A program made the translations under genes and the position numbers. Below the pieces are notes generated by a model, which had not been told where the DNA came from, did no database searches, and saw nothing but the letters and a program-made list of their open reading frames with translations. DNA of 34,112 nt from positions 1-34,112 of the forward strand of contig NZ_JAFLRH010000029.1 in assembly GCF_017310645.1 (NCBI RefSeq), written 5' to 3'. Below are positions 23,420 to 32,582 of the stretch, in pieces (the stretch's first letter is position 1; every line of letters begins with the position of its first letter). Source of the stretch: Paradesulfitobacterium ferrireducens (GTDB taxonomy: Bacteria > Bacillota > Desulfitobacteriia > Desulfitobacteriales > Desulfitobacteriaceae).

Positions 23420-24892
23420 ATGGAACTGACAGCCAAATCAGCGGCTGAATTGCATAGGCTTCTGGAAAATAAAGAAATCAGCGCAAGCGAGCTGACCAAA
23501 GCGTATCTGGAACGGATCAATGCCCTCGAAGATAAAGTGAAGGCCTTTGTGACATTAACCGAAGACTCCGCCTTAAAACAGGCGGCTGAGGTGGATTCCA
23601 AGCTCGGCCGGGGAGACAAGCTCGGCCCCTTGGAAGGGATTCCGATGGCCTTGAAAGACAATATGTGCACGGAAGGAGTGCGCACCACCTGTTCCTCGAA
23701 AATCCTGGAAAATTTCGTCCCGCCCTACAATGCGACGGTGGCGGAGCGCCTGCGCCAAGCGGGAGCAATCATGCTGGGTAAGCTGAACATGGATGAGTTC
23801 GCGATGGGGTCTTCCACGGAAAACTCGGCCTTTCACGTCACCCGCAATCCCTGGGACTTAGAACGCGTGACCGGTGGTTCTTCCGGAGGTTCTGCGGCTG
23901 CGGTGGCGGCTGATCAGGCCGTGTTCACCCTGGGTTCGGATACCGGCGGCTCGATTCGCCAGCCGGCAGCCTTCTGCGGGGTCGTGGGACTGAAACCGAC
24001 CTATGGAGCGGTTTCCCGCTATGGACTCATTGCTTATGCTTCTTCCCTAGATCAGATCGGGCCTTTTACCAAGGATGTGCGCGACAACGCCCTGGTGATG
24101 AATGCGATCGCCGGGCACGATCCAAAAGATTCCACTTCTGTTCCGTATGAGAAACCGGATTACACAGAGTTTCTGGTAAACGATATCAAAGGGTTGAAGA
24201 TTGGGATACCGCGCGAGTATTTTGGCCAGGGAATTGACGCGGAAGTGGATAAAGTCCTGCGCCAGGCCATTGAAACCCTGAAAGCTCTGGGAGCGGAGGT
24301 TGAGGAGTGCTCCATGCCGCATACGGAGTATGCAATGCCGGCTTATTACCTGATTGCCCCGGCGGAGGCCAGCTCTAACCTGGCACGCTATGATGGGGTG
24401 CGCTACGGCTATCGCGCCCAGGAGGCGGAGGACATCATCAGCATGTTCAAAAAGACCCGGGCCGAAGGGTTCGGGGACGAAGTCAAGCGTAGGATTATGC
24501 TCGGTACTTATGCTTTGAGCGCAGGCTATTACGATGCTTATTACTTAAAAGCGCAAAAGGTTAGAACCTTGATCAAGCGAGATTTTGACCGGGTGCTAGA
24601 GAAGTATGACGTACTCTTGGTTCCGACCGCGCCGACGGTGGCCTTCAAATTCGGGGAAAAATCCACCGACCCGCTGGCGATGTACTTGTCTGATGTGTGC
24701 ACTGTGCCTTTGAACTTAGCCGGGCTTCCGGGACTGACCCTTCCGGCCGGGTTCGCCGGCGGAATGCCGGTCGGGCTTCAGCTCATGGGCAAGCCTTTTG
24801 ATGAGGGTACTTTGTACCGGGTGGCCTATACCTTTGAACAAAACACAGATTTCCATAAGGCCAAGCCTGCTTTCCCAGGGGAGGTGGCTTAG
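23420..24892 (+). CDS. gatA: Asp-tRNA(Asn)/Glu-tRNA(Gln) amidotransferase subunit A
   Basis: Glutaminase subunit that releases ammonia from glutamine for the tRNA amidation done in GatB. It is an amidase-signature protein with the complete Ser-cisSer-Lys triad: K79 (PMALKDNM), S154 (TGGSSGGS) and S178 (DTGGSIRQP). The 490 residues are typical. AAAGGAG lies before the ATG. Its stop is immediately followed by the gatB ATG with no spacer. Confidence 0.97.
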   Translation: MELTAKSAAELHRLLENKEISASELTKAYLERINALEDKVKAFVTLTEDSALKQAAEVDSKLGRGDKLGPLEGIPMALKDNMCTEGVRTTCSSKILENFVPPYNATVAERLRQAGAIMLGKLNMDEFAMGSSTENSAFHVTRNPWDLERVTGGSSGGSAAAVAADQAVFTLGSDTGGSIRQPAAFCGVVGLKPTYGAVSRYGLIAYASSLDQIGPFTKDVRDNALVMNAIAGHDPKDSTSVPYEKPDYTEFLVNDIKGLKIGIPREYFGQGIDAEVDKVLRQAIETLKALGAEVEECSMPHTEYAMPAYYLIAPAEASSNLARYDGVRYGYRAQEAEDIISMFKKTRAEGFGDEVKRRIMLGTYALSAGYYDAYYLKAQKVRTLIKRDFDRVLEKYDVLLVPTAPTVAFKFGEKSTDPLAMYLSDVCTVPLNLAGLPGLTLPAGFAGGMPVGLQLMGKPFDEGTLYRVAYTFEQNTDFHKAKPAFPGEVA

Positions 24893-26341
24893 ATGAGCAT
24901 CTTTGAACGCTATGAGATGGTGTGCGGGGTGGAAACCCATGTTGAGCTTGCCACCAAGACCAAGATTTTCTGCGGCTGCACCACGGAATTCGGCGGGGAG
25001 CAAAACACCCATGTCTGCCCGGTCTGCCTTGGGCTTCCGGGGGTTCTGCCTGTGTTAAACCGCGAGGTGGTGAACCTGGCCATTAAAGCCGGCCTTGCCT
25101 TAAACTGCGAGATCGCGGAGTTTTCCAAGTTTGACCGCAAGAACTATTACTATCCGGATTTGCCGAAAAACTACCAGACGTCCCAGTACGACCTGCCGAT
25201 TTGCAAAAACGGCTGGCTCCTGATCGAGACCGAGGAGGGACCGAAAAAGATCGGAATTACCCGCGCCCACATGGAGGAGGACGCGGGCAAACTGGTGCAC
25301 AGCGGAGAGACGATCACCACTTCGGATGAGTCCTATGTTGATTATAACCGGACTGGGGTGCCGCTTTTGGAGATTGTGTCCGAGCCCGACATGCGCTCCA
25401 TTTCCGAGGTTCTGGCCTATCTCGAGCAATTGGTGCAAATCCTTGAGTATACCGAGGCTTCCGATTGCCGGATGGAGCAGGGGTCTGTCCGCTTTGATAT
25501 CAACGTATCCTTAAGGCCGCGCGGCAGTGCTGAATTTGGCATTCGTACCGAGACCAAAAACTTAAATTCCTTCAGCTCGGTCAGGCGTTGCCTGGAATAC
25601 GAACTGGCCCGCCAGGCGGAGGTGCTGGATTCCGGGGATAAAGTGATTCAGGAGACCCGCACTTGGGATGAAGGGCGCGGCATGACCCTGTCCTTGCGTT
25701 CCAAAGAAGAAGCCCATGATTACCGCTATTTCCCGGAGCCGGACTTGGTGCCCTTAGTGATCGAGCGGGAGTGGGTGGAACGCATCCGCCGAGACCTGCC
25801 CGAGCTTCCGGCGGCCCGGCGCGAGCGCTTGCAGTCCCTGGGCCTGTCCGCATATGATGCGGGGGTTATCACCAGCTCCAAAGGCTTAGCTGATTTCTTT
25901 GATCAGGCCTTGCGCACATGTCCGGATGCCAAAAGCCTGGCCAACTGGGTCATGGGGGATTTTACCCGCCTGCTCAAAGCTGCTGAAATCAGTGTTATCC
26001 ATTCTCCTATTGCCCCGGAGCAGTTGGCTCAGATGGTGAACCTCATTGAAAAAGGGACCATCAGCGGCAAGATTGGCAAGAGTGTGATTGAAGAAATGTT
26101 TGCCAGCGGCAAGGATGCCGAAGTGATTGTCAAAGAAAAAGGCTTAGCCCAGATTAGTGATGAAAGCGCCCTAGTCAAGATTATTGACGAAGTGATCGGG
26201 AACAATCCGGCCTCGGTGGAAGACTACCGCGCAGGCAAAGAGCGAGCGATCGGCTTCTTGGTCGGACAGGTGATGAAAGCGACGAAGGGTCAGGCGAATC
26301 CAGGATTAGTCAATAAGCTTTTGAAGGAGCGGCTTACTTAA
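24893..26341 (+). CDS. gatB: Asp-tRNA(Asn)/Glu-tRNA(Gln) amidotransferase subunit B
   Basis: Kinase/transamidase subunit that phosphorylates the misacylated Glu- or Asp-tRNA and replaces the carboxylate with an amide. The N-terminal catalytic cradle contains the zinc-binding cysteines C27, C29, C42 and C45 ([18 protein letters not shown]), the [13 protein letters not shown] stretch near residues 93-105, and HMEEDAGKL near 126-134. The C-terminal helical and YqeY-like tail reaches residue 482. Because asnS is also present (3177-4568), the main duty of this complex is probably Gln-tRNA(Gln) formation; no glnS is seen in the window. Confidence 0.97.
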   Translation: MSIFERYEMVCGVETHVELATKTKIFCGCTTEFGGEQNTHVCPVCLGLPGVLPVLNREVVNLAIKAGLALNCEIAEFSKFDRKNYYYPDLPKNYQTSQYDLPICKNGWLLIETEEGPKKIGITRAHMEEDAGKLVHSGETITTSDESYVDYNRTGVPLLEIVSEPDMRSISEVLAYLEQLVQILEYTEASDCRMEQGSVRFDINVSLRPRGSAEFGIRTETKNLNSFSSVRRCLEYELARQAEVLDSGDKVIQETRTWDEGRGMTLSLRSKEEAHDYRYFPEPDLVPLVIEREWVERIRRDLPELPAARRERLQSLGLSAYDAGVITSSKGLADFFDQALRTCPDAKSLANWVMGDFTRLLKAAEISVIHSPIAPEQLAQMVNLIEKGTISGKIGKSVIEEMFASGKDAEVIVKEKGLAQISDESALVKIIDEVIGNNPASVEDYRAGKERAIGFLVGQVMKATKGQANPGLVNKLLKERLT

Positions 26342-26388
26342 AGTACAAGCATAAAAGCATAAGAACTAAATTATACGGGGTTCCAGAT

Positions 26389-26421
26389 CAAGAAGGTCAA
26401 GTAGAACAAGAAGGTCAAGTA
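26389..26421 (+). repeat. two-copy 15-base direct repeat
   Basis: CAAGAAGGTCAAGTA occurs at 26389-26403 and 26407-26421, an 18-base period, between gatB and the next gene. Function unknown. Confidence 0.8.
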
Positions 26422-26468
26422 AATTTAAGTAGTAAATTTATGTATACTGTATTGCTGCGGTAAGCTTA

Positions 26469-26497
26469 TTTCAAAGCGTTTGTATATGTGGTATTAT
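26469..26497 (+). promoter_or_regulatory. putative promoter of the citrate/homocitrate synthase-like gene
   Basis: TTTCAA (26469-26474), 17 bases, TATTAT (26492-26497). Transcription would start near 26504, which argues against the ATG at 26506 and for the TTG at 26545. Confidence 0.45.
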
Positions 26498-26544
26498 GAA
26501 ATATCATGTTTAGTGTCCGTGAGAAAGGAAGAGGTGAATTCCAA

Positions 26545-27693
26545 TTGACCCAAAATAGGAACTTAATCATAGTGGATACAACCCTCCGTGACGGGGAGCA
26601 AACCGCCGGAGTGGTGTTTTCCAACCAGGAAAAGCTGAGGATTGCCCGCCTGCTGGATGAACTCGGTGTCAACCAGATTGAAGCTGGAGTGGCTGTCATG
26701 GGCGGAGATGAGCAGCAGGCGATAAAGGATATTGTGAAGCTCGGGTTGAAAGCCAGCATTATGGGCTGGAACCGTGCCGTTATTTCCGATATTGAGTCGA
26801 CCTTGGCTTGTGGGGTGGACGCGGTGGCGATCTCCATTTCCACCTCGGATATTCACATTGAGCATAAGCTTATGACCACGCGCGGGGCCGTGCTGGAGCG
26901 CATGGTAAAAGCCGTGGAGTTTGCCAAAAAAGAGGGGGTATATATCTCGGTCAATGCTGAGGATGCCTCGCGCTCCGAAATGGAATTCCTGATTGAATTT
27001 GCCCAGGAAGCCAAGAAGGCCGGGGCTGACCGCTTGCGCTACTGTGATACGGTTGGGATTCTCGAACCTTTCCTAACGTATGAGCGGATTACGAAACTGA
27101 TTGAAGCCACCGGAATTGAGGTTGAGATGCACACCCATAACGATTTCGGGATGGCCACAGCCAATGCCTTGGCCGGGGTCAAAGCAGGCGCCAACTTTAT
27201 CGGGGTAACCGTCAACGGCTTGGGTGAACGTGCGGGCAATGCTGCTTTGGAAGAAGTGGTCATGGCTCTGAAACACTTGTTAAAGGTGGATTTGAACTTC
27301 GCCACAACCCGCTTCCGTGAAGTTTCGGAATATGTGGCCCGCGCGTCCGGACGGATTTTGCCGCCCGGGAAAGCGATTGTAGGCAGCAATATGTTTGCCC
27401 ATGAGTCCGGGATTCATGCAGACGGTGCCTTAAAAAACCCGCTCACTTATGAAGTGTTTAAGCCGGAAGAAGTGGGGCTGGAACGCCAAATCGTGATCGG
27501 CAAGCACTCCGGGACAGCGGCGATTAAAGCGAAATTCCGGGGCGAGTATGGCATTGAAATCGGGGATGGAGAAGCTGAAAAACTGCTGGCCAAAGTCAGA
27601 GACACAGCGGTAGATTTGAAACGCTCTTTGTTCGATAAAGAGTTAATGTATATTTATGAAGATATGTTCGGCCGGCAACAGAGTGAGGTTTAA
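26545..27693 (+). CDS. citrate (Re)-/homocitrate synthase family protein
   Basis: Member of the isopropylmalate/homocitrate synthase (DRE-TIM barrel) family, which condenses acetyl-CoA with a 2-oxo acid. TTLRDGEQ is at residues 12-19, and the metal-binding HTHND at 196-200 is followed by [15 protein letters not shown]. The substrate/CoA region [14 protein letters not shown] lies near 227-240 and [14 protein letters not shown] near 291-304. It has no C-terminal leucine-regulatory domain (382 residues), like NifV. Automated naming would be homocitrate synthase NifV, but no nif genes are present and the next gene is an isocitrate dehydrogenase. The Re-face citrate synthase known from Clostridium kluyveri belongs to this same family, so citrate synthesis from oxaloacetate is a strong alternative. 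The TTG start follows GGAAGAGGTG. Confidence 0.85.
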   Translation: MTQNRNLIIVDTTLRDGEQTAGVVFSNQEKLRIARLLDELGVNQIEAGVAVMGGDEQQAIKDIVKLGLKASIMGWNRAVISDIESTLACGVDAVAISISTSDIHIEHKLMTTRGAVLERMVKAVEFAKKEGVYISVNAEDASRSEMEFLIEFAQEAKKAGADRLRYCDTVGILEPFLTYERITKLIEATGIEVEMHTHNDFGMATANALAGVKAGANFIGVTVNGLGERAGNAALEEVVMALKHLLKVDLNFATTRFREVSEYVARASGRILPPGKAIVGSNMFAHESGIHADGALKNPLTYEVFKPEEVGLERQIVIGKHSGTAAIKAKFRGEYGIEIGDGEAEKLLAKVRDTAVDLKRSLFDKELMYIYEDMFGRQQSEV

Positions 27694-27719
27694 GACAAGG
27701 CTTAGAAAGGAGAGTTCTA

Positions 27720-28718
27720 GTGGCAGTTAAAGTGACCTTAATTCCGGGGGACGGCATTGGACCCGAGGTCAGTGCCGTAACCAAGGATGTGATTTCAGCC
27801 AGCGGCGCGGACATTGAGTGGGAGCTTGTTGAGGCCGGGGAAAAGTGCATTGAGGAGTACGGCACCCCCCTGCCTGATCATGTTCTGGAAACGGTGAGGC
27901 GCAACAAAGTGGCGCTCAAAGGGCCGATTACCACTCCGATCGGGAAGGGTTTTCGGAGCGTCAATGTGGCCTTGCGCCAAAGTTTGCAGCTTTATGCCAA
28001 TGTGCGGCCGCTGCGCAACCTGGCGAATGTCCCGTCCCGCTACAGCGGCGTGAACATGGTCGTGGTCCGGGAAAACACGGAAGACCTCTATGCCGGGGTC
28101 GAGCACCGCGTGGGCCGGGACGCTGCGGAAAGCATTAAGATCATAACCCGCGAAGCTTCGGAGCGGATCGGCCGCTATGCTTTTGAGCTGGCCCGGCGGG
28201 AGGGACGCAAAAAGGTTACGATTGTTCACAAAGCCAATATTATGAAGCTGAGTGACGGCTTGTTCCTGGACAGTGTGCGCCAGGTAGCTCGGGACTATCC
28301 GGAGATCGAATGCGATGACCGGATTATTGATGCGCTCTGCATGAACCTGGTGCAGCAGCCGGAGCAGTTTGACGTCCTGGTGCTGCCGAACCTTTACGGA
28401 GATATCGTCTCGGACTTGGGAGCCGGGCTGATCGGCGGCCTGGGGGTAGCTCCCGGGGCCAATATCGGGGAGGACGGAGCGGTCTTTGAAGCGGTCCATG
28501 GCAGCGCGCCCCAGATCGCCGGGAAGAATCTGGCCAACCCCCTTGCGATGCTCCTGTCCGGGGTCCAAATGCTCAAGTATCTTGGCTTCAGCGCTGAGGC
28601 CTTGAGGGTGGAGCAGGCGGTGGATGCCGTGCTGGCTCATAAAGAAAACCTGACCCCTGATTTGGGCGGCTCGGCCGGTACCCAAGAGATGGGTGAGGCC
28701 ATGATCCGGATATTATAG
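27720..28718 (+). CDS. isocitrate dehydrogenase, probably NAD-dependent
   Basis: Oxidative decarboxylase of the isocitrate/isopropylmalate dehydrogenase family. The substrate-recognition loop reads S80-V-N82-V-A-L-R86; the Ser and Asn are those that contact the gamma-carboxylate of isocitrate, whereas isopropylmalate and homoisocitrate enzymes differ here. ENTEDLYAG with Y124, K171 (VHKANIMK) and the metal-binding aspartates in [11 protein letters not shown] complete the active site. At the cofactor pocket the sequence is AP-Q265-I266-AG, not the Lys-Tyr of NADP enzymes, which favours NAD, although Asp is the usual first residue. The GTG start follows AAAGGAG. It forms an operon with the citrate/homocitrate synthase-like gene, 26 bases upstream, giving a route to 2-oxoglutarate once aconitase is supplied. 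Confidence 0.88.
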   Translation: MAVKVTLIPGDGIGPEVSAVTKDVISASGADIEWELVEAGEKCIEEYGTPLPDHVLETVRRNKVALKGPITTPIGKGFRSVNVALRQSLQLYANVRPLRNLANVPSRYSGVNMVVVRENTEDLYAGVEHRVGRDAAESIKIITREASERIGRYAFELARREGRKKVTIVHKANIMKLSDGLFLDSVRQVARDYPEIECDDRIIDALCMNLVQQPEQFDVLVLPNLYGDIVSDLGAGLIGGLGVAPGANIGEDGAVFEAVHGSAPQIAGKNLANPLAMLLSGVQMLKYLGFSAEALRVEQAVDAVLAHKENLTPDLGGSAGTQEMGEAMIRIL

Positions 28719-28730
28719 GTAATCTTTTGT

Positions 28731-28788
28731 AACCGGCTTGCGTTAGGATACAAGTTTTCAAAAAACTGACCAGAAAGGCAAGCCGGTT
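28731..28788 (+). terminator. long inverted repeat downstream of the IDH gene
   Basis: AACCGGCTTGC (28731-28741) and GCAAGCCGGTT (28778-28788) are perfect 11-base arms with a 36-base interior. There is no T-run beyond CTTAG, so it could be a terminator stem or the ends of a small inverted-repeat element. Confidence 0.5.
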
Positions 28789-28851
28789 CTTAGAGCCAAG
28801 AAATTAGCACCAGGTAACAGGAAATATTTGGACCATAAAGGAGGGGTTGCG

Positions 28852-30186
28852 ATGTTAGCGCAGGAATACCGCAGGAAGTTGGTATCCGCTGAGGAAGCGG
28901 TCAAAGCCGTAAAAAGCGGGGATTGGATTGAATTCGGCTGGGCTGCCAGCATGCCGAGGCTTTTGGATGAGGCATTGGCCAAGCGCATAGACGAGTTGTG
29001 GGATGTGAAACTGCGGGGAGCGGTCTTGTTTGCCCCTTTGGCCGTAGTCGAAGCAGACCCGAGAGGGGAGCATTTTTCCTGGAACAGCTGGCATTTTAGC
29101 GGGATAGAACGTCAATATGCCCAAAAAGGGCTGACTTACTATATTCCGATCAAGTATTCAGAAGTACCCCGGTATTTACGGGAAAACCTGCGTACGGATG
29201 TGGTCATGATTCAGGTCGCTCCCATGGACGAGCACGGGTATTTTAATTTCGGAGTGACCGTATCCCATTATGCCGCCGCCATTGAAAAAGCGGGCACCGT
29301 GATTGTAGAGGTCAACGAAGACATGCCGCGGGTGCATGGCGGGTATGACCATATGGTGCATCTTTCCAAGGTAGATTATATCGTGGAAGGCGGGCACAGG
29401 GGGCTGCCCCAGCTTCCGGCGGCCACTCCTTCAGAGGTGGACAGAAGAATCGCTGAATTTATCCTGCCGGAAATCGAGGACGGAGCCTGCATCCAGCTGG
29501 GGATTGGCGGGATGCCCAGCGCCCTAGGGCGTATGATTGCCCAGTCCGATCTCAAAGACTTAGGGGTGCACAGTGAAATGCTCGCTGACGCCTTTGTCGA
29601 GATGTATGAGGCGGGCCGGGTCACCGGCCGGCGCAAAAAACTGGACCCCGGCCGGATCACCTGGTCCTTTGCCGCCGGCACTACCAAGCTTTACGAGTTT
29701 ATGCACGACAATTCCCTGCTTGCCGCCTATCCGGTGGATTACACCAACAGCCCCTGCAACGCCTCCCTTAATGATAAAGTATTCGCCATCAACGGCGCTT
29801 TGGAAGTGGACTTGTTCGGACAGGTGTGTTCCGAGACGATTGGGCCGATGACCATCAGCGGTTCCGGCGGACAGCTTGATTTCGTTGAGGCGGCATATTA
29901 TTCTAAAGGCGGAAAAGGTTTTCTCTGCCTGCCTTCGACGTATGAGGACAAAGAAGGCAGGGTGCATTCCCGGATTAAGCCTTTGATGACATACGGCTCA
30001 GTGGTCACAGATACCCGCACGACGGTCCAGTATGTGGTCACGGAATACGGCAAAGTCAATCTGAAAGGGCTTGCCACCTGGCAGCGGGCGGAAGCGCTGA
30101 TCTCGATCGCTCATCCGGATTTTCGGGGTGAACTGATTGCCGAGGCTGAAAAACTGGGGATCTGGAGGAAAAGCAATAAGCTGTAG
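28852..30186 (+). CDS. acetyl-CoA hydrolase/transferase family protein (acyl-CoA:acetate CoA-transferase)
   Basis: Cytoplasmic CoA-transferase of the Cat1/AbfT (4-hydroxybutyrate or butyryl-CoA:acetate transferase) family. Visible motifs are the CoA-binding GIGGMPSALG (residues about 217-226), GVHSEML carrying the probable catalytic glutamate E242, and ALEVDLFGQVCSETIG near 316-331. The C-terminal part GGQLDFVEAAYYSKGGKGFL is also typical. The length of 444 residues is normal. The ATG follows AAAGGAGGGG by 5 bases; the TTG at 28828 lies before that ribosome binding site and is unlikely. The gene stands alone between hairpins. Acyl group specificity cannot be read from sequence; fermentation end-step or acetate activation are both possible. 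Confidence 0.9.
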   Translation: MLAQEYRRKLVSAEEAVKAVKSGDWIEFGWAASMPRLLDEALAKRIDELWDVKLRGAVLFAPLAVVEADPRGEHFSWNSWHFSGIERQYAQKGLTYYIPIKYSEVPRYLRENLRTDVVMIQVAPMDEHGYFNFGVTVSHYAAAIEKAGTVIVEVNEDMPRVHGGYDHMVHLSKVDYIVEGGHRGLPQLPAATPSEVDRRIAEFILPEIEDGACIQLGIGGMPSALGRMIAQSDLKDLGVHSEMLADAFVEMYEAGRVTGRRKKLDPGRITWSFAAGTTKLYEFMHDNSLLAAYPVDYTNSPCNASLNDKVFAINGALEVDLFGQVCSETIGPMTISGSGGQLDFVEAAYYSKGGKGFLCLPSTYEDKEGRVHSRIKPLMTYGSVVTDTRTTVQYVVTEYGKVNLKGLATWQRAEALISIAHPDFRGELIAEAEKLGIWRKSNKL

Positions 30187-30261
30187 GGCTATAGGGGTGA
30201 AAGGTTATTTTTTAAGAGCAAATGAACCGGTTAATAATATAGAAAGAATTCTGGAGCAGTT

Positions 30262-31026
30262 ATGAGGAAAAGGGTTGAATCTAAGACCAAGGGTACTGGC
30301 TTAAATGCAGCCGATAGAACGCAAGGAACGGGGTCCATGGACAAACTGCCTCCGCGCCATCCTTCTTGGAATTTGTGGCAGGGTTTATTTTTAATTCTGC
30401 TCGTGAACCTGGTTGAACTCCCAATGGGTTGGCTAAAGGCCTCTGAGAATTTAGATACCCTGGACGGCTTTCTCCATTTTCTTGCCGTTGGGTTGGGAGA
30501 AGGATTGCTCTACCTGGGAGCAATCCTGGTGCTGATGCGGCTGTTGCGTCAGCCGTTAAAAGGATTGGGCTTGGTCAAACCGCGCTTGGGTTTTTGGATT
30601 TTAGGGATCATCGTTGGGATTTTTCTCTTTGTTTCGATTGGGCTCTTGGGGAATCTTTTGATTAAGTTTTTGGGCACCCCTGCGCCCCAAAGTTTTACGG
30701 AAGCCGTTAAAGGGGTTAAGTATGGTTGGCAGTTTTTGCTGCTAATCCTTTTAGGTGGGGTTATTGCTCCCCTTAAAGAAGAAATGATTTTTCGCGGGCT
30801 AATATATCCGCCTTTGCGCCAGGCTTATGGCCGCGGGAGAGGGATGCTCCTGACCGGTGTATTTTTCGCGGCTCTCCATTTCGATCTCGTGCGCTTCCTG
30901 CCGCTGTTCATCGGAGGTGTGATCCTGACTTGGGTTTATGAGCGTTCAGGCAGCTTATGGCCGGCTGTCTTGGCCCATGGAACGTGGAATGTGCTGATGG
31001 CCTTGGCCTTATGGGTGCAGCGGTAG
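30262..31026 (+). CDS. CPBP family intramembrane metalloprotease
   Basis: Membrane protein of the CAAX protease / bacteriocin-processing (Abi, Rce1-like) family. The catalytic motifs are complete: E173-E174-x3-R178 (KEEMIFRG), FAALH with H206, and H239-G-T-W-N243. Six or more hydrophobic helices run between residues 40 and 252. The first 25 residues are basic and polar and may not be translated, because a second ATG at 30337 has its own GGGG/AAGGA-type ribosome binding site; the ATG at 30262 has CTGGAG. The partner substrate is unknown; no bacteriocin gene is next to it. Confidence 0.87.
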   Translation: MRKRVESKTKGTGLNAADRTQGTGSMDKLPPRHPSWNLWQGLFLILLVNLVELPMGWLKASENLDTLDGFLHFLAVGLGEGLLYLGAILVLMRLLRQPLKGLGLVKPRLGFWILGIIVGIFLFVSIGLLGNLLIKFLGTPAPQSFTEAVKGVKYGWQFLLLILLGGVIAPLKEEMIFRGLIYPPLRQAYGRGRGMLLTGVFFAALHFDLVRFLPLFIGGVILTWVYERSGSLWPAVLAHGTWNVLMALALWVQR

Positions 31027-31093
31027 AAATAACTGTTATTGGTAAAGCAGATTCTTTAGAAATAGCGGCTATCGAATAAAGGGGAACATTTAA

Positions 31094-32455
31094 GTGCATA
31101 GACATGATGATGTACGCGTACTGGAATGCGTACGCCTGGCATCCACCGGTGAGGGTGTATGCTATGACCAGGGCCTCGCAACCTTTGTCCCGGGGCTTCT
31201 CCCCGGGGAATCAGGAAAAGTTAAGGTTATCGAGCGGAAGAAAAACTGGCAGCGCGCTCAGTTATTATCGTTAGCAAAGACCACGACTGACCGGCAGGAA
31301 GCTCCCTGCCGGGTTTTTGAAATATGCGGCGGCTGCCAGCTGCAGCACCTGAGTTATGAGCAAACACTTCTCTGGAAAAGGCGCTGGGTAGAGGACGCGC
31401 TGCAGCGGATTGGCAAAGTTCAAGCCAAGGTGAGTCCGGTGCTGGGGATGGATGCCCCTTGGCGTTACCGCAATAAGGTTAGGCTGCACCGGGATGAATC
31501 CGGCAAGCTCGGATATTACCGGGAAAAAAGCAAGGACACGGTTGTTTTCCCCGATTGTTTGCTCATTAGTGAGGATATGAACCGGTGGGTGGATAAACTC
31601 GGTGAGTTTCTGGGACATGATTATCCGGAGGTACATAGCCTGACTCTAAGACAAAACTCACGAGGTGAGGGCCTAGTGCTGATCGAAAATGCTGAGGCTG
31701 ACGGACCTTTAGCCGAAAGGATTCGAAAATCAGCGGAAGACTGGTTTGCCCTGAGGATAAAGGAAATCTGGGCACTGAATTCAAGGGGTGTGCCTGAGCA
31801 GTGGCTTGGTAGGGATACGGTAGTCAGGGATATATTAGCGCTGGATCCGGATAGGGTTGCGGAGGGAAATCTTGCTGATTATCCCCTTGAAATAGGATTT
31901 GATGAATATATATTAGATCAAGGATTTATAGTATCCCCTTTGGCTTTTCTTCAAGTGAATCACAAACAAACGGAAATTCTTTATTCTTTAGTCCTTGAAT
32001 GGGCCGGTCTCAGCGAAAAGGAGACGGTATGGGATCTCTACTCTGGGATTGGAACCATCAGCCTTGCCTTGGCCCGCCATGCTAAGAAGGTTATAGGGAT
32101 AGAGGAAAATCCGTATGCCACGAACGATGCGCGCATAAATGCCGAAATGAACGGCCTACATAATGCGGAATTCATACAAGGGAAAGTAGAGGAAAGAATT
32201 GAGCATACCCAGGTGCCAGATGTGGTCGTGGTTGACCCGCCGCGGGCCGGGCTTCATGCGAAAGTTACTGAGAAGCTGATTGAACTGAGGCCTGCGCGTA
32301 TTATCTATGTTTCCTGCGACCCGGGAACCCTGGCGCGGGATTTAGGAAGGCTTGCCAGAGGGGGATACTCTATCGAGCGGGTTCAGCCCGTGGATATGTT
32401 TCCTTGGACGGCGCATGTGGAAGCCATAATCCTGTTGCAACGTCAAAAACCTTGA
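31094..32455 (+). CDS. rlmD: 23S rRNA (uracil-C5)-methyltransferase, RlmD/RumA family
   Basis: SAM-dependent enzyme that makes 5-methyluridine in 23S rRNA (family also includes TrmA and RlmCD). It has an N-terminal TRAM-like beta domain (residues about 8-60) and a [4Fe-4S] site from C72, C78, C81 (PCRVFEICGGCQLQH) and C155 (FPDC). The SAM-binding stretch is DLYSGIGTISLALA near 314-327, with VVVDPPRAGLH near 378-388 and the catalytic cysteine in YVSCDPGTLARDL near 408-420. The exact target uridine (747, 1939 or both) is not determinable. The GTG follows AAAGGGG by 9 bases. It is closed by a strong terminator, beyond which a recombinase gene begins. Confidence 0.92.
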   Translation: MHRHDDVRVLECVRLASTGEGVCYDQGLATFVPGLLPGESGKVKVIERKKNWQRAQLLSLAKTTTDRQEAPCRVFEICGGCQLQHLSYEQTLLWKRRWVEDALQRIGKVQAKVSPVLGMDAPWRYRNKVRLHRDESGKLGYYREKSKDTVVFPDCLLISEDMNRWVDKLGEFLGHDYPEVHSLTLRQNSRGEGLVLIENAEADGPLAERIRKSAEDWFALRIKEIWALNSRGVPEQWLGRDTVVRDILALDPDRVAEGNLADYPLEIGFDEYILDQGFIVSPLAFLQVNHKQTEILYSLVLEWAGLSEKETVWDLYSGIGTISLALARHAKKVIGIEENPYATNDARINAEMNGLHNAEFIQGKVEERIEHTQVPDVVVVDPPRAGLHAKVTEKLIELRPARIIYVSCDPGTLARDLGRLARGGYSIERVQPVDMFPWTAHVEAIILLQRQKP

Positions 32456-32496
32456 TAAATAAGGGGGTTGCGGGATTAAGAATAAAAACATGCTTT

Positions 32497-32530
32497 GACG
32501 TGAGAGGATGCTTTCACGTCTTTTCTTTTT
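32497..32530 (+). terminator. intrinsic terminator of rlmD
   Basis: GACGTGA (32497-32503), a 10-base loop and TCACGTC (32514-32520) are followed by TTTTCTTTTT. An in-frame ATG at 32508 for the recombinase falls in its loop and is therefore not the real start. Confidence 0.92.
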
Positions 32531-32582
32531 GGTAGAACATAAATGGGCTTGCCCATTTTATATCGATGATTTAGGAAGGCAA

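Noticed and set aside
22987..23688. 233-residue minus-strand ORF over gatC/gatA, and similar long antisense ORFs throughout (for example 8054-8815, 20904-21752, 27795-28685)
   Set aside because: They lie opposite well-supported genes, have no family-like motifs and no convincing ribosome binding sites; they result from codon bias.
26545..27693. Nitrogenase-associated NifV
   Set aside because: No nif gene in the window, and the neighbour is an isocitrate-type dehydrogenase; kept only as an alternative.
32508..32582. Longer recombinase starting at ATG 32508
   Set aside because: The ATG lies in the loop of the rlmD terminator; ATG 32583 has a ribosome binding site and gives the family's normal N-terminus.
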